64,000 nt of DNA from Cellvibrionaceae bacterium (GCA_025800365.1 JAOXRT010000083.1:62001-126000), one strand, 5' to 3'. Positions 27,653-37,006 are shown, counted from the stretch's first letter. The notes: a model not told the origin generated them from the letters alone. Translations and numbers: made by a program.

Positions 27653-27831
27653 AAAAGCCCGCTAGCAGGCTGTTGAAAAACTATCTGCGTTGCCATCGCG
27701 TTGTTAAAAACAAGCTCAAAATGCTCATTTGTTACATATAAACTGCGCTTTTTCGCTTGTTTTTGCCTAGCGCTGACTGCCTCGAAAACGTTTTTCAACA
27801 GCCTGCTAAATAGTGACTCTAGCGGGCTTTT
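27653..27831 (-). terminator. Intrinsic terminator split by a small mobile element
   Basis: Arms AAAAGCCCGCTA (27653-27664) and TAGCGGGCTTTT (27820-27831) pair over 12 bp. On the minus strand the distal arm runs into TTTTTTATT. If 27665-27808 is removed, leaving one TA, the arms are separated by an 11-nt loop, a textbook terminator for the upstream SMP-30-like gene. The inserted element now separates the arms. Confidence 0.75.
27665..27806. mobile_element. 142-bp MITE-like element with terminal inverted repeats
   Basis: The 17-bp terminal repeats GCAGGCTGTTGAAAAAC and GTTTTTCAACAGCCTGC are perfect and are flanked on both sides by TA. A second inner inverted repeat (AAAAACAAGC at 27706, GCTTGTTTTT at 27755) makes the element a long imperfect palindrome. 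No transposase is encoded, so it would move in trans. The TA flanks suggest an IS630/Tc1-mariner-type enzyme, by inference. Confidence 0.78.
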
Positions 27832-27873
27832 GGTAAATCTCTGTTGCAAACAAGAAAGTGTCTGACTGATCGA

Positions 27874-28980
27874 TTATTGCACGGTATCTTTATGTGCCAA
27901 TAAGTCGTCACGCTTTTCGACTCTGGCAGCAACCGGCGCCATTAAACTGCTAATGTATAAATAATCATCAGTCTCCAAAACGCCTGTGGTCACAGGATAA
28001 TTGCCACCCGGGTCTTGCAGCGAAACCTGCACCTCGCCATCTGAATTTATAGCCACAACATGACCATAAAATTTCGCCGCTGGTCTTACAAATGCAGGAA
28101 AGCGCTGCACCATTTTACGCAACCACGGCTTGTCGGCCAGAGCATCTACAATGGGCAAACGCGGAGAGACTAAACCAAACCAAAAACGGCCATCCTGCCC
28201 TGTTACTATATTGTCCGGAAAACCAGGCAAGTTATCGATAAGAACTTCCATCTGCCCCTCTTTTTCTCCGGCAATCCAATATTTATGAATTCGGTATTCG
28301 CTGGTTTCATTGATCAGTATAAATTGCCCTGCCGGATCCATAGCAATGCCATTGGCAAAGCTTAAGCCATCCACAAGTAGTTTGGTGCTTTTATCCGCGG
28401 GGTCATAAACCAATACTCTTCCCGATCGCGAGTGTTCCATTACATCGAGCAAGCTCGCCTCATAAGTGCCGCCGTTTACCTCAGCACCAAAACGCACAGA
28501 AGCATCGGAGAAGTACATTTTGCCATCTGGGGCGATATCCACATCGTCGGCGTAAAGGATTGGACTATCGCCAATATGATCAGTCAATACCGTGATGGTT
28601 TTATCCTTGGCAATGCTAAGCAAGCCTCGATAGGCATCGGCAACAACCAAATTGCCAGCATTATCAAAGTCCATCCCCAATGGGCGACCCTGGGTATCCA
28701 CCCAGCGCTTAAAGCTGTTCGAGCCTAAGTCTTTTTTTAGAATCCAACCGCTATGAACAGAGGCGTAAATCGCTCCTTCCGCATCGGCATCCATATCTTC
28801 TGGGCCGTGTTCATTGGCAATATCAAGGTGTTCTACGTCCGCAAGCTTATGGTTTTCGGCAAAGATTCCCTGATAACCAGGATCCTTAGGCGCTTGCCAA
28901 GCTATTGGCTCGACCGGAACCGGCCAGAAACAGAAATAGAGTATTAATAAGATGACAATAATTGAACTGATGCGAAACAT
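27874..28980 (-). CDS. SMP-30/gluconolactonase- or strictosidine synthase-like propeller protein, membrane anchored
   Basis: This 368-residue protein has an N-terminal hydrophobic anchor or signal (SSIIVILLILYFCFWPV) followed by a six-bladed propeller of the SMP-30/strictosidine-synthase-like class. Typical segments are HGPEDMDADAEGAIYAS, PLGMDFDNAGNLVVADA, YADDVDIAPDGKMYFSD, FANGIAMDPAGQFILIN and FPDNIVTGQDGRFW. Family enzymes are metal-dependent lactonases or related hydrolases, and the substrate here is unknown. It is not a flagellar gene, yet it sits between flhB and flhA on the same strand. It has its own terminator, now split by a MITE. Confidence 0.8.
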   Translation of the reverse strand: MFRISSIIVILLILYFCFWPVPVEPIAWQAPKDPGYQGIFAENHKLADVEHLDIANEHGPEDMDADAEGAIYASVHSGWILKKDLGSNSFKRWVDTQGRPLGMDFDNAGNLVVADAYRGLLSIAKDKTITVLTDHIGDSPILYADDVDIAPDGKMYFSDASVRFGAEVNGGTYEASLLDVMEHSRSGRVLVYDPADKSTKLLVDGLSFANGIAMDPAGQFILINETSEYRIHKYWIAGEKEGQMEVLIDNLPGFPDNIVTGQDGRFWFGLVSPRLPIVDALADKPWLRKMVQRFPAFVRPAAKFYGHVVAINSDGEVQVSLQDPGGNYPVTTGVLETDDYLYISSLMAPVAARVEKRDDLLAHKDTVQ

Positions 28981-29127
28981 AGGATGCCTTTTGTTTATTT
29001 TTAATAGGGCGATTCATGGAGTCTTGTCGATATGGGGACGATAAATATCGAAGCTAAATGTAACAACAAAGATTCTACCCCATCAGGGCTAGCCCCCACA
29101 GCCCGAAAGGCTATCTGGATAGTGATT

Positions 29128-30261
29128 TTATTTGTCGTAACGCATATCTGGCGGGATCGACACATCTTTTGGAAACATTGGCTTTTCACCCTGGCCACGC
29201 CGAAAGTTCCTCAAACCAAAGACATAGGCCAATACTTGCGCCACCGCCATATATAGACCGGCTGGAATTTCATCATCAATTTCGGTGGTGTAAAAAATAG
29301 CCCTTGCGAGCTGAGGCGATTCGATAATCTCCACGCCATTGGCTTTGGCAATTTCGCGAATCTTAAAGGCTATATTATCGCCGCCCTTGGCAAGCAAAAT
29401 AGGTGTAGCCATATTATTGGGGTCGTACTTTAAGGCACAGGCAAAGTGAGTTGGGTTAGTAATGACCACATCTGCTTCTGGAACATTCGACATCATTCTA
29501 TTTTGAGCCATTTCGCGCTGCAGCTGTCGAATCCTACCTTTAACTTCCGGCTTACCCTCAGAGTCCTTCATCTCATCCTTAATTTCCTGCATCGACATTT
29601 TCAGCTTGCGGGAGTTATCCCATATCTGAAAAGGAACATCGACAATGGCGATAAGAATTGTGGAAGCCGCCAAGATAATGGCTGCAATCCCAGACAAAAC
29701 CATGGAATTTTCGAGAGCTACATTTACGTCCTGGTAAGCCAAACGCAAGATATCTTCTTGTTGCGCCAGTAAAATAACAATAAGAAGAATGAGAATAACC
29801 GATACTTTGCCAACACTCTTAAGCAATTCCATTAAACCCTTAACGCCAAACATACGCTTTAAGCCTGACAAGGGGTTCATGCGACTGCCTTTCGGTGCAA
29901 GTGATTTCGCACTGAACAACCAACCACCTAAAGAAATCGGACCAATAATACTGGCTAAGGCCAATACCGCAAAAATGGGAACAAGGATGTACAAACCATC
30001 GTATATAGATTCACCTAGCTGGGTGAACATCAAGTTTGTATCGAAGACAACATTACGATCCAAGCTTAAATTGAAACGCATAATGGCTTCCATACGCTCG
30101 GTAATATAGCCACCCAATATAAACAAACAAATAGTGCCGCCCAATAGCAACACCGAGGTCGTTAGTTCACGCGATCGCGGAACCTGGCCCTCCTCCCGGG
30201 CCTTTTCCAGCCGTTTGGGCGTGGGTTCTTCTGTTTTTTCCTGACTGGAATCTTCAGCCAT
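29128..30261 (-). CDS. flhB: Flagellar export switch protein FlhB
   Basis: FlhB is a 377-residue export-gate protein that switches substrate class from rod/hook to filament. The charged N-terminus is EKTEEPTPKRLEKAREEGQV. Four hydrophobic segments lie between about 30 and 215. The autocleavage motif NPTH is at about 266-269 in VVITNPTHFACALKY. The C-terminal cytoplasmic domain is complete. GGAGG lies 10 nt upstream of the ATG. It is last in the fliL-to-flhB run, 24 bp after fliR. Confidence 0.96.
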   Translation of the reverse strand: MAEDSSQEKTEEPTPKRLEKAREEGQVPRSRELTTSVLLLGGTICLFILGGYITERMEAIMRFNLSLDRNVVFDTNLMFTQLGESIYDGLYILVPIFAVLALASIIGPISLGGWLFSAKSLAPKGSRMNPLSGLKRMFGVKGLMELLKSVGKVSVILILLIVILLAQQEDILRLAYQDVNVALENSMVLSGIAAIILAASTILIAIVDVPFQIWDNSRKLKMSMQEIKDEMKDSEGKPEVKGRIRQLQREMAQNRMMSNVPEADVVITNPTHFACALKYDPNNMATPILLAKGGDNIAFKIREIAKANGVEIIESPQLARAIFYTTEIDDEIPAGLYMAVAQVLAYVFGLRNFRRGQGEKPMFPKDVSIPPDMRYDK

Positions 30262-30285
30262 GTTATCGCTGCCTCCAGAAAGAAA

Positions 30286-31065
30286 TTAAGGGTTTTGTGC
30301 GAGGTTTTGTAAAAACTGCAAAGCCTCGTACATAAAGGTATTGAAATTTGGTAAGAAACTAACCAGGGACACCCACATTAGAAACAAACCAAACACCAAG
30401 GTTAATGGAAAGCCAACCGCAAAAATATTCATTTGAGGTGCCGCTCGCCCCATCACACCAAAAGCTAAATTCACCACCAACAAGGCGGTTAACAAGGGCA
30501 AAGCAATGACTAAGGATGAACTGAACATCCAGCTACCCAAGCCAACAATCATTAAGATAGCCTGTCGATCTAATCCGACAGTTCCAATCGGGATTGAATA
30601 AAAACTGGCGGTTAGGGCCTCAATAACCAATAAATGCGCATCAACGGCAAAGAACAATAAAGTAACGGTAATCGAATAGAACTGAGAAATTAAGGGTATG
30701 CTAACGCCGGTAGAAGGATCATTCATGGCCGCGAAACCAAGACCTAATTTACCCGCAATTACTTGGCCACCTAAGACAAAGATCTGCATAAACACCTGCA
30801 GTGAAAAGCCCATCGCCAAACCGATGACGAGCTGCTGCATGCTGATCACCATCATCTGCAAAGACATCAACTTAACTTCAGGCATTGGGGGTAAAAGCGG
30901 CGTGACTAAAACAGCTAAGGCGAATGCCAAAGCCAATCTGACTCTAGCAGGAACAACTCTTGCACCAATCAGAGGCATAGCCAACAACACACCACTTATT
31001 CGAGTCAGCGGCCAAATATATTGCCCAACAAACTGAAGGATTTGCTGTTCGCTAATAACCTCCAC
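30286..31065 (-). CDS. fliR: Flagellar export protein FliR
   Basis: FliR is a 259-residue integral membrane component of the export gate core with FliP and FliQ. Six or so hydrophobic segments are visible, with family motifs PLTRISGVLLAMPLIGAR, GLGFAAMNDPSTG and LLVVNLAFGVMGRAAPQMN. The start is GTG, 3 nt after the fliQ stop, which suggests translational coupling. Confidence 0.94.
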   Translation of the reverse strand: MEVISEQQILQFVGQYIWPLTRISGVLLAMPLIGARVVPARVRLALAFALAVLVTPLLPPMPEVKLMSLQMMVISMQQLVIGLAMGFSLQVFMQIFVLGGQVIAGKLGLGFAAMNDPSTGVSIPLISQFYSITVTLLFFAVDAHLLVIEALTASFYSIPIGTVGLDRQAILMIVGLGSWMFSSSLVIALPLLTALLVVNLAFGVMGRAAPQMNIFAVGFPLTLVFGLFLMWVSLVSFLPNFNTFMYEALQFLQNLAQNP

Positions 31066-31068
31066 AGC

Positions 31069-31338
31069 TTAGCCAATCATCAAGGGAATGTTAGTAAAAA
31101 GACGATCAAAAAGATCAGTAAACTTGGTAATTAACCAGCTACCGCCCACCATAATTGTCGCGAGCGTGATCAGTAATCGAGGTAAAAAGCTCAAGGTTTG
31201 TTCGTTAATCTGCGTGGCGGCCTGAAACATACTGACCAAAAGGCCAACCGCCAAGCTCGGCCCTACAATGACAGAAACGATTAATACGATTAAATAGAGC
31301 GCATCACCAAGTATATCCATTACGAGCTCAGGGGTCAT
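31069..31338 (-). CDS. fliQ: Flagellar export protein FliQ
   Basis: FliQ is an 89-residue export-gate protein with two membrane helices (about 15-40 and 52-75). The family pattern includes GPSLAVGLLVSMFQAATQIN and EQTLSFLPRL. GGAG lies just upstream of the ATG. It lies 10 bp after fliP. Confidence 0.95.
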   Translation of the reverse strand: MTPELVMDILGDALYLIVLIVSVIVGPSLAVGLLVSMFQAATQINEQTLSFLPRLLITLATIMVGGSWLITKFTDLFDRLFTNIPLMIG

Positions 31339-31348
31339 AGTAAGCTCC

Positions 31349-32251
31349 TCAATATCCGTAGCTGGCAGCTAAGGTGCCAATTAGCATCGCCCAACCGTCG
31401 ACCAGAACGAACAGCATAATTTTAAACGGCAATGAAATAATCAGCGGTGACAACATCATCATACCCATGGCCATCAAGACACTGGCTACAACAATATCGA
31501 TAACCAAGAAGGGAATAAAAATAATAAATCCAATCTGGAAAGCGGTTTTTAGCTCACTGGTAACAAAAGCCGGAATAAGAATATTCAGTGGTATCTCGGT
31601 AGGCGTTGCCACCGGTGGCTTTTGCGCAATTCGCATAAACAAATCAATATCGGACTCACGAGTTTGCGCCAACATAAATTGATGAATCGGCTCTCTTGCC
31701 GCTTCCAATGCTTGACGAGAAGTCATCTTCTCTTCGATATAGGGCTGTAAGGCTTGCTCATTTACCACCTCAAACACCGGCGTCATAATGAACATGGTCA
31801 AGAACAAAGACAAACCAATTAAGATTTGATTTGAAGGCGACTGCTGCAAGCCCAAAGCTTGTCGCAAAATAGCGAAAACAATGATGATTCGAGTGAAAGA
31901 AGTCATCATCATCAACAGTGCTGGCAACAGGGTAAGCCCTGTCATGATCGCCAGGATCTGGAGGCTTACCGTATAGTCTTCACTGCCATCTGGGTTGGTA
32001 GTGACGGTTAAGGCGGGTAAGCCTGGGATCGATTTGAGTGGAATATTAGCCGCGCTAGGCTCACTGCTTTTAAGCTCTTCACTGGCAATTTGCGCTGCGG
32101 TGGCCACATCAGAGCCTTGCAGTGAAGTTTCTTCGCTTTGCTGTGCAACACTCTGCCCTACACAGGCTAGTGACATTGTAAAAACCAATACACAGAGTCG
32201 ACACAATGACAGTGTTTGTTGAATTAGGCGGTCTAGGATCTGTTTTGGCAT
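31349..32251 (-). CDS. fliP: Flagellar export protein FliP
   Basis: FliP is a 300-residue core protein of the export gate with a cleavable signal peptide ([20 protein letters not shown]). Family motifs are [18 protein letters not shown], a large periplasmic loop ([14 protein letters not shown]), and [20 protein letters not shown] near the end. A Ser/Glu-rich stretch of about 40 residues between signal and first helix makes it longer than E. coli FliP. It lies 67 bp after fliO. Confidence 0.95.
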   Translation of the reverse strand: MPKQILDRLIQQTLSLCRLCVLVFTMSLACVGQSVAQQSEETSLQGSDVATAAQIASEELKSSEPSAANIPLKSIPGLPALTVTTNPDGSEDYTVSLQILAIMTGLTLLPALLMMMTSFTRIIIVFAILRQALGLQQSPSNQILIGLSLFLTMFIMTPVFEVVNEQALQPYIEEKMTSRQALEAAREPIHQFMLAQTRESDIDLFMRIAQKPPVATPTEIPLNILIPAFVTSELKTAFQIGFIIFIPFLVIDIVVASVLMAMGMMMLSPLIISLPFKIMLFVLVDGWAMLIGTLAASYGY

Positions 32252-32318
32252 AGTGAATCTTTTAAAATAACAGCTCTTTGTAAATATCAGCTCTAGCGGC
32301 TTTGTTGCTCACCCTGTC

Positions 32319-32783
32319 CTATACAGGCTTTTTATTGACTGCCATTAAACCCGCCAGCTTGGCCTTGAAATCAACCACAGCTTCTGGGTTTTCTACTACG
32401 TGCTCAGGAATACTCTGTTGCTCAAAGCTATGTAAAGCATTAATCGAGTGTGCTGTCACACCCAACAAGATTTGCTGCCCATTAACTTCCGCCAGTACTA
32501 GCTTTTCTCGGGTGCCCATACTGGTACTGTTTAGCACCTTGATCGGGCTGGCCGAGAGACTGCTTTGGTTCGAAAAACGCTTTAGAAACCATGCCAAGGC
32601 ATAAATAATGGCGAGAACAAAGCCAAGCGCTACAAACACCTGCACTAGTTGAGTTGAGGCACTGGGCAAATTAGCAATTGGCTGCTCGACAGCAGCTTGT
32701 TCCGCAAGCGCCAATATCGGTGCACAAGAAATCGTACAAAACAGCTTTATTTGAAGACCAAACTTGTTACTTGCGAAATTCAT
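32319..32783 (-). CDS. fliO: Flagellar export assembly protein FliO
   Basis: FliO is a 154-residue protein that helps assemble FliP. It has an N-terminal signal-like stretch (LFCTISCAPILALAEQ), a membrane helix at about 47-67 (VQVFVALGFVLAIIYALAWF) and a cytoplasmic domain with STSMGTREKLVLAEVNGQQI LLGVT, typical of FliO. It is 33 bp after fliN. Confidence 0.92.
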   Translation of the reverse strand: MNFASNKFGLQIKLFCTISCAPILALAEQAAVEQPIANLPSASTQLVQVFVALGFVLAIIYALAWFLKRFSNQSSLSASPIKVLNSTSMGTREKLVLAEVNGQQILLGVTAHSINALHSFEQQSIPEHVVENPEAVVDFKAKLAGLMAVNKKPV

Positions 32784-32816
32784 CTCTGAAACTCCTTCAA
32801 TCGCAGCCGCTAATTG

Positions 32817-33311
32817 CTATCGCAGGCGCGCTATTCTTTCTTGTGGGCTGATTACATCAGTCATACGAATGCCAAACTTTTCATTGACTACCACAACTTC
32901 ACCATGAGCAATCAAGGTTCCATTAACCAATACATCTAAGGGCTCTCCGGCTAAACGATCCAACTCAATCACTGAGCCTTGAGTCAGCTGCAGTAGGTTT
33001 CTAATGGATATAGATGTTTGGCCTACTTCCATTGACATAGACACAGGAATATCCAGAACCACTTGCAAGTCTGGTTGCTCCGCCGAGCCACCACCAGGTG
33101 CGGAAAAATCTTGTAGTGGCATAGGGTCAGCTGCAGGCTCAGGTTCTGGCTCTGCGTCTTCTTCACTGACACCCGCTTCTGCCATTGCCGCAGCCCAATC
33201 ATCTTCAACATCGCCGCCTGTTTCGCCGGCCTCTTCCATTGCCGCCGCCCACTCATCAGCCATGTCGTCCTGATTTACATCACCCGAATCATTCTGATCG
33301 TCATCACTCAT
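32817..33311 (-). CDS. fliN: Flagellar motor switch protein FliN
   Basis: FliN is a C-ring protein of 164 residues. The C-terminal SpoA domain (about 75-164) shows LDIPVSMSMEVGQTSISIRN, ELDRLAGEPLDVLVNG and EKFGIRMTDVISP. The N-terminal extension is acidic and contains a tandem duplication: DEWAAAMEEAG at 19-29 and DDWAAAMAEAG at 37-47. The ATG at 33311 has GGAG 7 nt upstream. A GTG four codons earlier is unlikely. Confidence 0.95.
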   Translation of the reverse strand: MSDDDQNDSGDVNQDDMADEWAAAMEEAGETGGDVEDDWAAAMAEAGVSEEDAEPEPEPAADPMPLQDFSAPGGGSAEQPDLQVVLDIPVSMSMEVGQTSISIRNLLQLTQGSVIELDRLAGEPLDVLVNGTLIAHGEVVVVNEKFGIRMTDVISPQERIARLR

Positions 33312-33350
33312 GGTTTTCTCCACCTCTTAGGCAATTTGCCTGTTTTACGC

Positions 33351-34400
33351 TTAGGCTGAAGCCTTGTTAAGATCTTCACCAAATTCCTCACTTGCAGCAC
33401 TTACCCCAGCAATGCGCAATAAGTCTGCCGTTTCTTCGTCTTTATTCTCTACGACACCTTCAATGCGCATCGAGAGATTGCCCCGCGATTGTCCCAAAGT
33501 GCTGCGAAAAACCGGCACACCATTCGCCGTCACCACATGTTCTTCAGGCAATTCAATTGGGATGACATCGCCAGGTTTTAAATCCATAACTTCACGTAGT
33601 AATAGGTTTTTTCTGACAATATCGCACTCGAGGTTAACGCTGGCCTGCAATACCTCTGATTGCATGGATTTCACCCAACGCGTATCGGTTTCATCCGCTT
33701 CACTTTGAGCGCTGTTATCCAATAGATCTCGGATCGGCTCTAACATTGAATAAGGAATAGTGATGTGCATTTCTCCGCCACCACCATCCAATTCAACATG
33801 GAACTTACTCACCACAACGATTTCATTCGGACCAACAATATTGGTCATTGCCGGATTTACTTCGGCATTTAAAAACTCTAGCTCTACCGGCATAACAGCT
33901 CGCCAGGCTTCCGCTAAGTCCATCAAGCATTGATCTACCACCATCTGTACAACACGTAGCTCAGTTGGAGTAAATTCTCGGCCTTCAATTTTGGCGTGGC
34001 GCCCATCACCACCAAAGAAGTTATCCACCAATTTAAATACCAGCTTGGCATCAAGAATGATAAGGCCAGTGCCGCGCAAGGGGCGGAACTTAAGCATATT
34101 TAGACTAGTTGGCACGTACAGCGTATGAACATACTCGCCAAATTTCATGGTTTGCATTCCGCCGACAGAAACCTCTGCAGATCGACGCAAGAGATTGAAA
34201 ACGCTGATCCGGGTATAGCGCGCAAAACGCTCATTAATCATCTCAAGCGATGGCATTCGACCGCGAACAATACGGTCTTGTGAGGTTAAGTCATAGAGGA
34301 CAACATCGCCCTCTTCAACCTCGACTTCGGTCTCGACTTCGCCATCATCAACACCATGCAATAAGGCATCAATTTCGTCTTGTGAGAGTAAATCTTGCAT
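33351..34400 (-). CDS. fliM: Flagellar motor switch protein FliM
   Basis: FliM is a 349-residue C-ring protein. Its N-terminal peptide (MQDLLSQDEIDALLHG) is the CheY-P docking site. The middle CheC-like domain carries GGMQTMKFGEYVHTLYVPTS and VDNFFGGDGRH. The C-terminal SpoA domain includes LKPGDVIPIELPE and RSTLGQSRGNLSMRIEGVV. It is 29 bp after fliL and 27 bp before the fliN GTG frame. Confidence 0.96.
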   Translation of the reverse strand: MQDLLSQDEIDALLHGVDDGEVETEVEVEEGDVVLYDLTSQDRIVRGRMPSLEMINERFARYTRISVFNLLRRSAEVSVGGMQTMKFGEYVHTLYVPTSLNMLKFRPLRGTGLIILDAKLVFKLVDNFFGGDGRHAKIEGREFTPTELRVVQMVVDQCLMDLAEAWRAVMPVELEFLNAEVNPAMTNIVGPNEIVVVSKFHVELDGGGGEMHITIPYSMLEPIRDLLDNSAQSEADETDTRWVKSMQSEVLQASVNLECDIVRKNLLLREVMDLKPGDVIPIELPEEHVVTANGVPVFRSTLGQSRGNLSMRIEGVVENKDEETADLLRIAGVSAASEEFGEDLNKASA

Positions 34401-34429
34401 TATGAATACACTCGCTGCTCGTTGATGAT

Positions 34430-34981
34430 TTACTGCATAACAAAGTTGGTAAATAAAACCTGCTCGACACCAGGCTCACCAATTTCTCTGTCCATCATGG
34501 TTTGAACTTCTTCCAGCGCCAATTGACGTACCAGCTCTTTGCCTTCTGGTGTTTGCAACTCTTCATAGATCTGTCCGCTGAACAGCATCACCAAGGCGTT
34601 ACGAATCATCGGCATATGCAATTCTGCGGCCGATAGAGCCTGCTCAGTACGCATCATTAGAGTCACTTCCGCTTGCAAATAGCGCTGACGACCCCGAGCT
34701 TCAAAATTTACGATAATGGCAGGCTTGAGCGGCAAGTAGATGGCCGACGGAGTCGGCTCAGCGGCTTCCATTTCATCGCCTTCTTCGCCTTCCTCAGCCT
34801 CCTCTGAATTTTCTTCGCCTTCACCTTCACCCTCTTCTGTTTGTTCTGTCTTTGCTTCATCAAAGAAGCCCAATGCAAACAAGGTTCCACCCACTGAGGC
34901 GCCAATCAATACCAGACCCAACACGATAAAGATGATGAGTTTCTTTTTTCCGCCGCCAGAGGATTCGTTTTCTTCAGCCAT
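34430..34981 (-). CDS. fliL: Flagellar basal body protein FliL
   Basis: FliL is a 183-residue membrane protein that supports the stator. Its membrane helix is at about 13-35 (KLIIFIVLGLVLIGASVGGT). A strongly acidic Glu/Gly-rich linker follows at about 40-75. The periplasmic domain starts near 80 (YLPLKPAIIVNFEARGRQRY LQAEVTLM). GGAG lies upstream of the ATG. A near-consensus sigma-54 promoter at 35030-35045 precedes it, so fliL can begin its own transcript. Confidence 0.94.
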   Translation of the reverse strand: MAEENESSGGGKKKLIIFIVLGLVLIGASVGGTLFALGFFDEAKTEQTEEGEGEGEENSEEAEEGEEGDEMEAAEPTPSAIYLPLKPAIIVNFEARGRQRYLQAEVTLMMRTEQALSAAELHMPMIRNALVMLFSGQIYEELQTPEGKELVRQLALEEVQTMMDREIGEPGVEQVLFTNFVMQ

Positions 34982-35029
34982 GGGCTCTCCGTCAATTTCC
35001 AGTCACATCTTGGATTACGCATATAGTTG

Positions 35030-35045
35030 AGCAAGAGCCGTGCCA
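35030..35045 (-). promoter_or_regulatory. Predicted sigma-54 promoter of fliL
   Basis: The minus strand reads TGGCACG-GCTC-TTGCT, identical to the sigma-54 consensus at the -24 and -12 elements with correct spacing. The predicted start near 35018 leaves about 36 nt before the fliL ATG. Confidence 0.88.
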
Positions 35046-35263
35046 TTATTTTGCCTAAGGCGCTTTACCCTCTTTCAGCATAGTTCAATGTGCATCTATC
35101 AGCGTCGATTTCGCCTTTAGCTGCAATATGAAGTCCGGAATTAGCGGTAATCAGGAAATAGAGAAGCCCCCTTGTTAGCAAGTAAGAGATTTCGCTAACA
35201 AAGAGGCTACTAAGGGAACTTGGGGGAGAGTCTATTCAAATAAGCACAGGGCCAATATGGCAG

Positions 35264-36838
35264 CTAAACATACGAATCCACCAGAGAAAGCGATTGTCGC
35301 AGCGGCTGATGGACCACTTCTGTTTCAGTCAAATCTTCATCAAAAGCGGCGTGAGAACCACCAGGAGCATCGTCTGAATGCTGCTGCGCACCTTCACCGC
35401 CAACGTTTACATCCGCAAGATTCAAACCTTGCTCTTGGAACATTTCACGCAAACGGCTTGAGCTTTGATCCAGTGCTTCGCGAACACTGGCATGAGGACT
35501 ATTAAAACTAACCTGGGCCTGCTCCTGATTTAATTGAATTTTGATCTGCAAACTTCCCAGCTCAGGAGGATCCAGACGTATTTCCGCCTTGGATATATTT
35601 CTAGCTGAGAACCAGGCGACCTTTTCGGCTATTTCCGCTTTCCACTGGGGCTGGCCAATATCAGATTGCATGGTGCTGCGACCTTGCACATCGGCTCCGC
35701 GCTGCAATTGAAAGCTATGTTCCAATCCACTGGCTCGGCCTAGGCTTTGGCTGTGGTTCACGCCGGTACTCTCACCATAGGCGCTGGCACTCGGGGCACT
35801 TGATACTTCCTTAAATAGCTGATTAGTAGCCAACTTTGAAATCGGTGCTACTTCTGCGCTAGCCATTTTTAGCTTAGGGTCGCTCACCGCTGTCAAACCC
35901 ACCTCAGCGGCTAACTCGTCGCCAGATTCTTCCGAAGGGTTGCTGCTAAGCTCCTGCAATATCGATGTTCCTTGATTCTGCCGGTTTATGCTGGCTATCT
36001 TGCCGGCCAGCTCAGCATCAATTACCTTTGCATTGCTTGCCTCAGAAGCCTTAAGCATTGTTGGCGCAGTGCTTTGTAGTAGCACGGAATCATCTATCGC
36101 CGGCTCTTCTGCTTGTCCTACTCCAGCAACCTCTTGATCATCTGGCAACTCAACCGCAGCGAGTGCCTCAGTATCGAGCTCTACATTGCTATTTTCATCG
36201 CTAAACAACATTGATTCTGAGTCTGAATCTAGACCTTCTAAAACGGACAGATCATCGTTAATTAAGGCATCAGTTTCTGCTGCAGGCTCAGGAACTGACA
36301 CGCCAATCAAAGCTAGAATGAATTTCTCCTCAGAACTTATATTGCTATATTCAGCCTCACCAGCCGTTAATGGCACTTCACTGGATTGAGTTTCAGTTTT
36401 TGCTTCGCCTTGCGTCGCCGCCTCACCTTCTGGCTTATGCTCAGCCTTTTCAGAGCGACTCAGTTTTTCAGGTCTCTCCTTAGCGCCATCGGGCCTTGCT
36501 TGAGCAGGCTGCTCTCGACGATTTTCTGCGCCTTCGCTGTCTCGTCGACTAGGTGAAATGTCTTGTCGGTTTTCACTGCGATTTCTGGATTGATCTATAT
36601 CTCTAGAACTATTCGCAGCGTGACGATTGTCTCGAGAATCATCATTCGCCCGCCCGCGCGAGTAATCCGGCTCTCTGACGGCAGAATTCTTGGGGCTTTG
36701 GGCTTGCTGCCCTAATTCAGATTGCGCAGCCCAGTGCTCCGAGAAGCTCGCACCACCCGTTTGTCGAGACGAGCTTTTAGGCGTCGTATTGACGGACGGT
36801 AGAGTATTCAGAAGAAGGTCACTTGTTGTCGCTGGCAT
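35264..36838 (-). CDS. fliK: Flagellar hook-length control protein FliK
   Basis: FliK is a 524-residue secreted ruler that signals hook completion to FlhB. The first 400 residues are low-complexity, hydrophilic and fast-evolving. The C-terminal Flg_hook domain (about 395-490) is diagnostic: KAEIRLDPPELGSLQIKIQL, QVSFNSPHASVREALDQS, LREMFQEQGLNLADVNV. It precedes fliL by 282 bp and has a predicted sigma-54 promoter 150 bp upstream. Confidence 0.93.
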   Translation of the reverse strand: MPATTSDLLLNTLPSVNTTPKSSSRQTGGASFSEHWAAQSELGQQAQSPKNSAVREPDYSRGRANDDSRDNRHAANSSRDIDQSRNRSENRQDISPSRRDSEGAENRREQPAQARPDGAKERPEKLSRSEKAEHKPEGEAATQGEAKTETQSSEVPLTAGEAEYSNISSEEKFILALIGVSVPEPAAETDALINDDLSVLEGLDSDSESMLFSDENSNVELDTEALAAVELPDDQEVAGVGQAEEPAIDDSVLLQSTAPTMLKASEASNAKVIDAELAGKIASINRQNQGTSILQELSSNPSEESGDELAAEVGLTAVSDPKLKMASAEVAPISKLATNQLFKEVSSAPSASAYGESTGVNHSQSLGRASGLEHSFQLQRGADVQGRSTMQSDIGQPQWKAEIAEKVAWFSARNISKAEIRLDPPELGSLQIKIQLNQEQAQVSFNSPHASVREALDQSSSRLREMFQEQGLNLADVNVGGEGAQQHSDDAPGGSHAAFDEDLTETEVVHQPLRQSLSLVDSYV

Positions 36839-36990
36839 GTAATTTCATTCCCTATCGATTCAACAGCGGCAAGTTTTTGCCTGCATCTTAGGCTCAAAGC
36901 ACTCAGAGCACGCAAAACGCTGCCGCATTAATGATTAATAGCGCGAACTGGGTGATTTATGAGTAAGCACGGCTATTTGCTGAACGGAAT

Positions 36991-37006
36991 TGCAATTCCG
37001 ATGCCA
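36991..37006 (-). promoter_or_regulatory. Predicted sigma-54 promoter of fliK
   Basis: The minus strand reads TGGCATC-GGAA-TTGCA, with the invariant GG and GC correctly spaced. The predicted start near 36979 gives a leader of about 140 nt before fliK. Confidence 0.8.

Noticed and set aside
27646-27849. 67-codon minus-strand frame across the MITE
   Set aside because: It is produced by the inverted repeats of the element and the split terminator; no coding signal.
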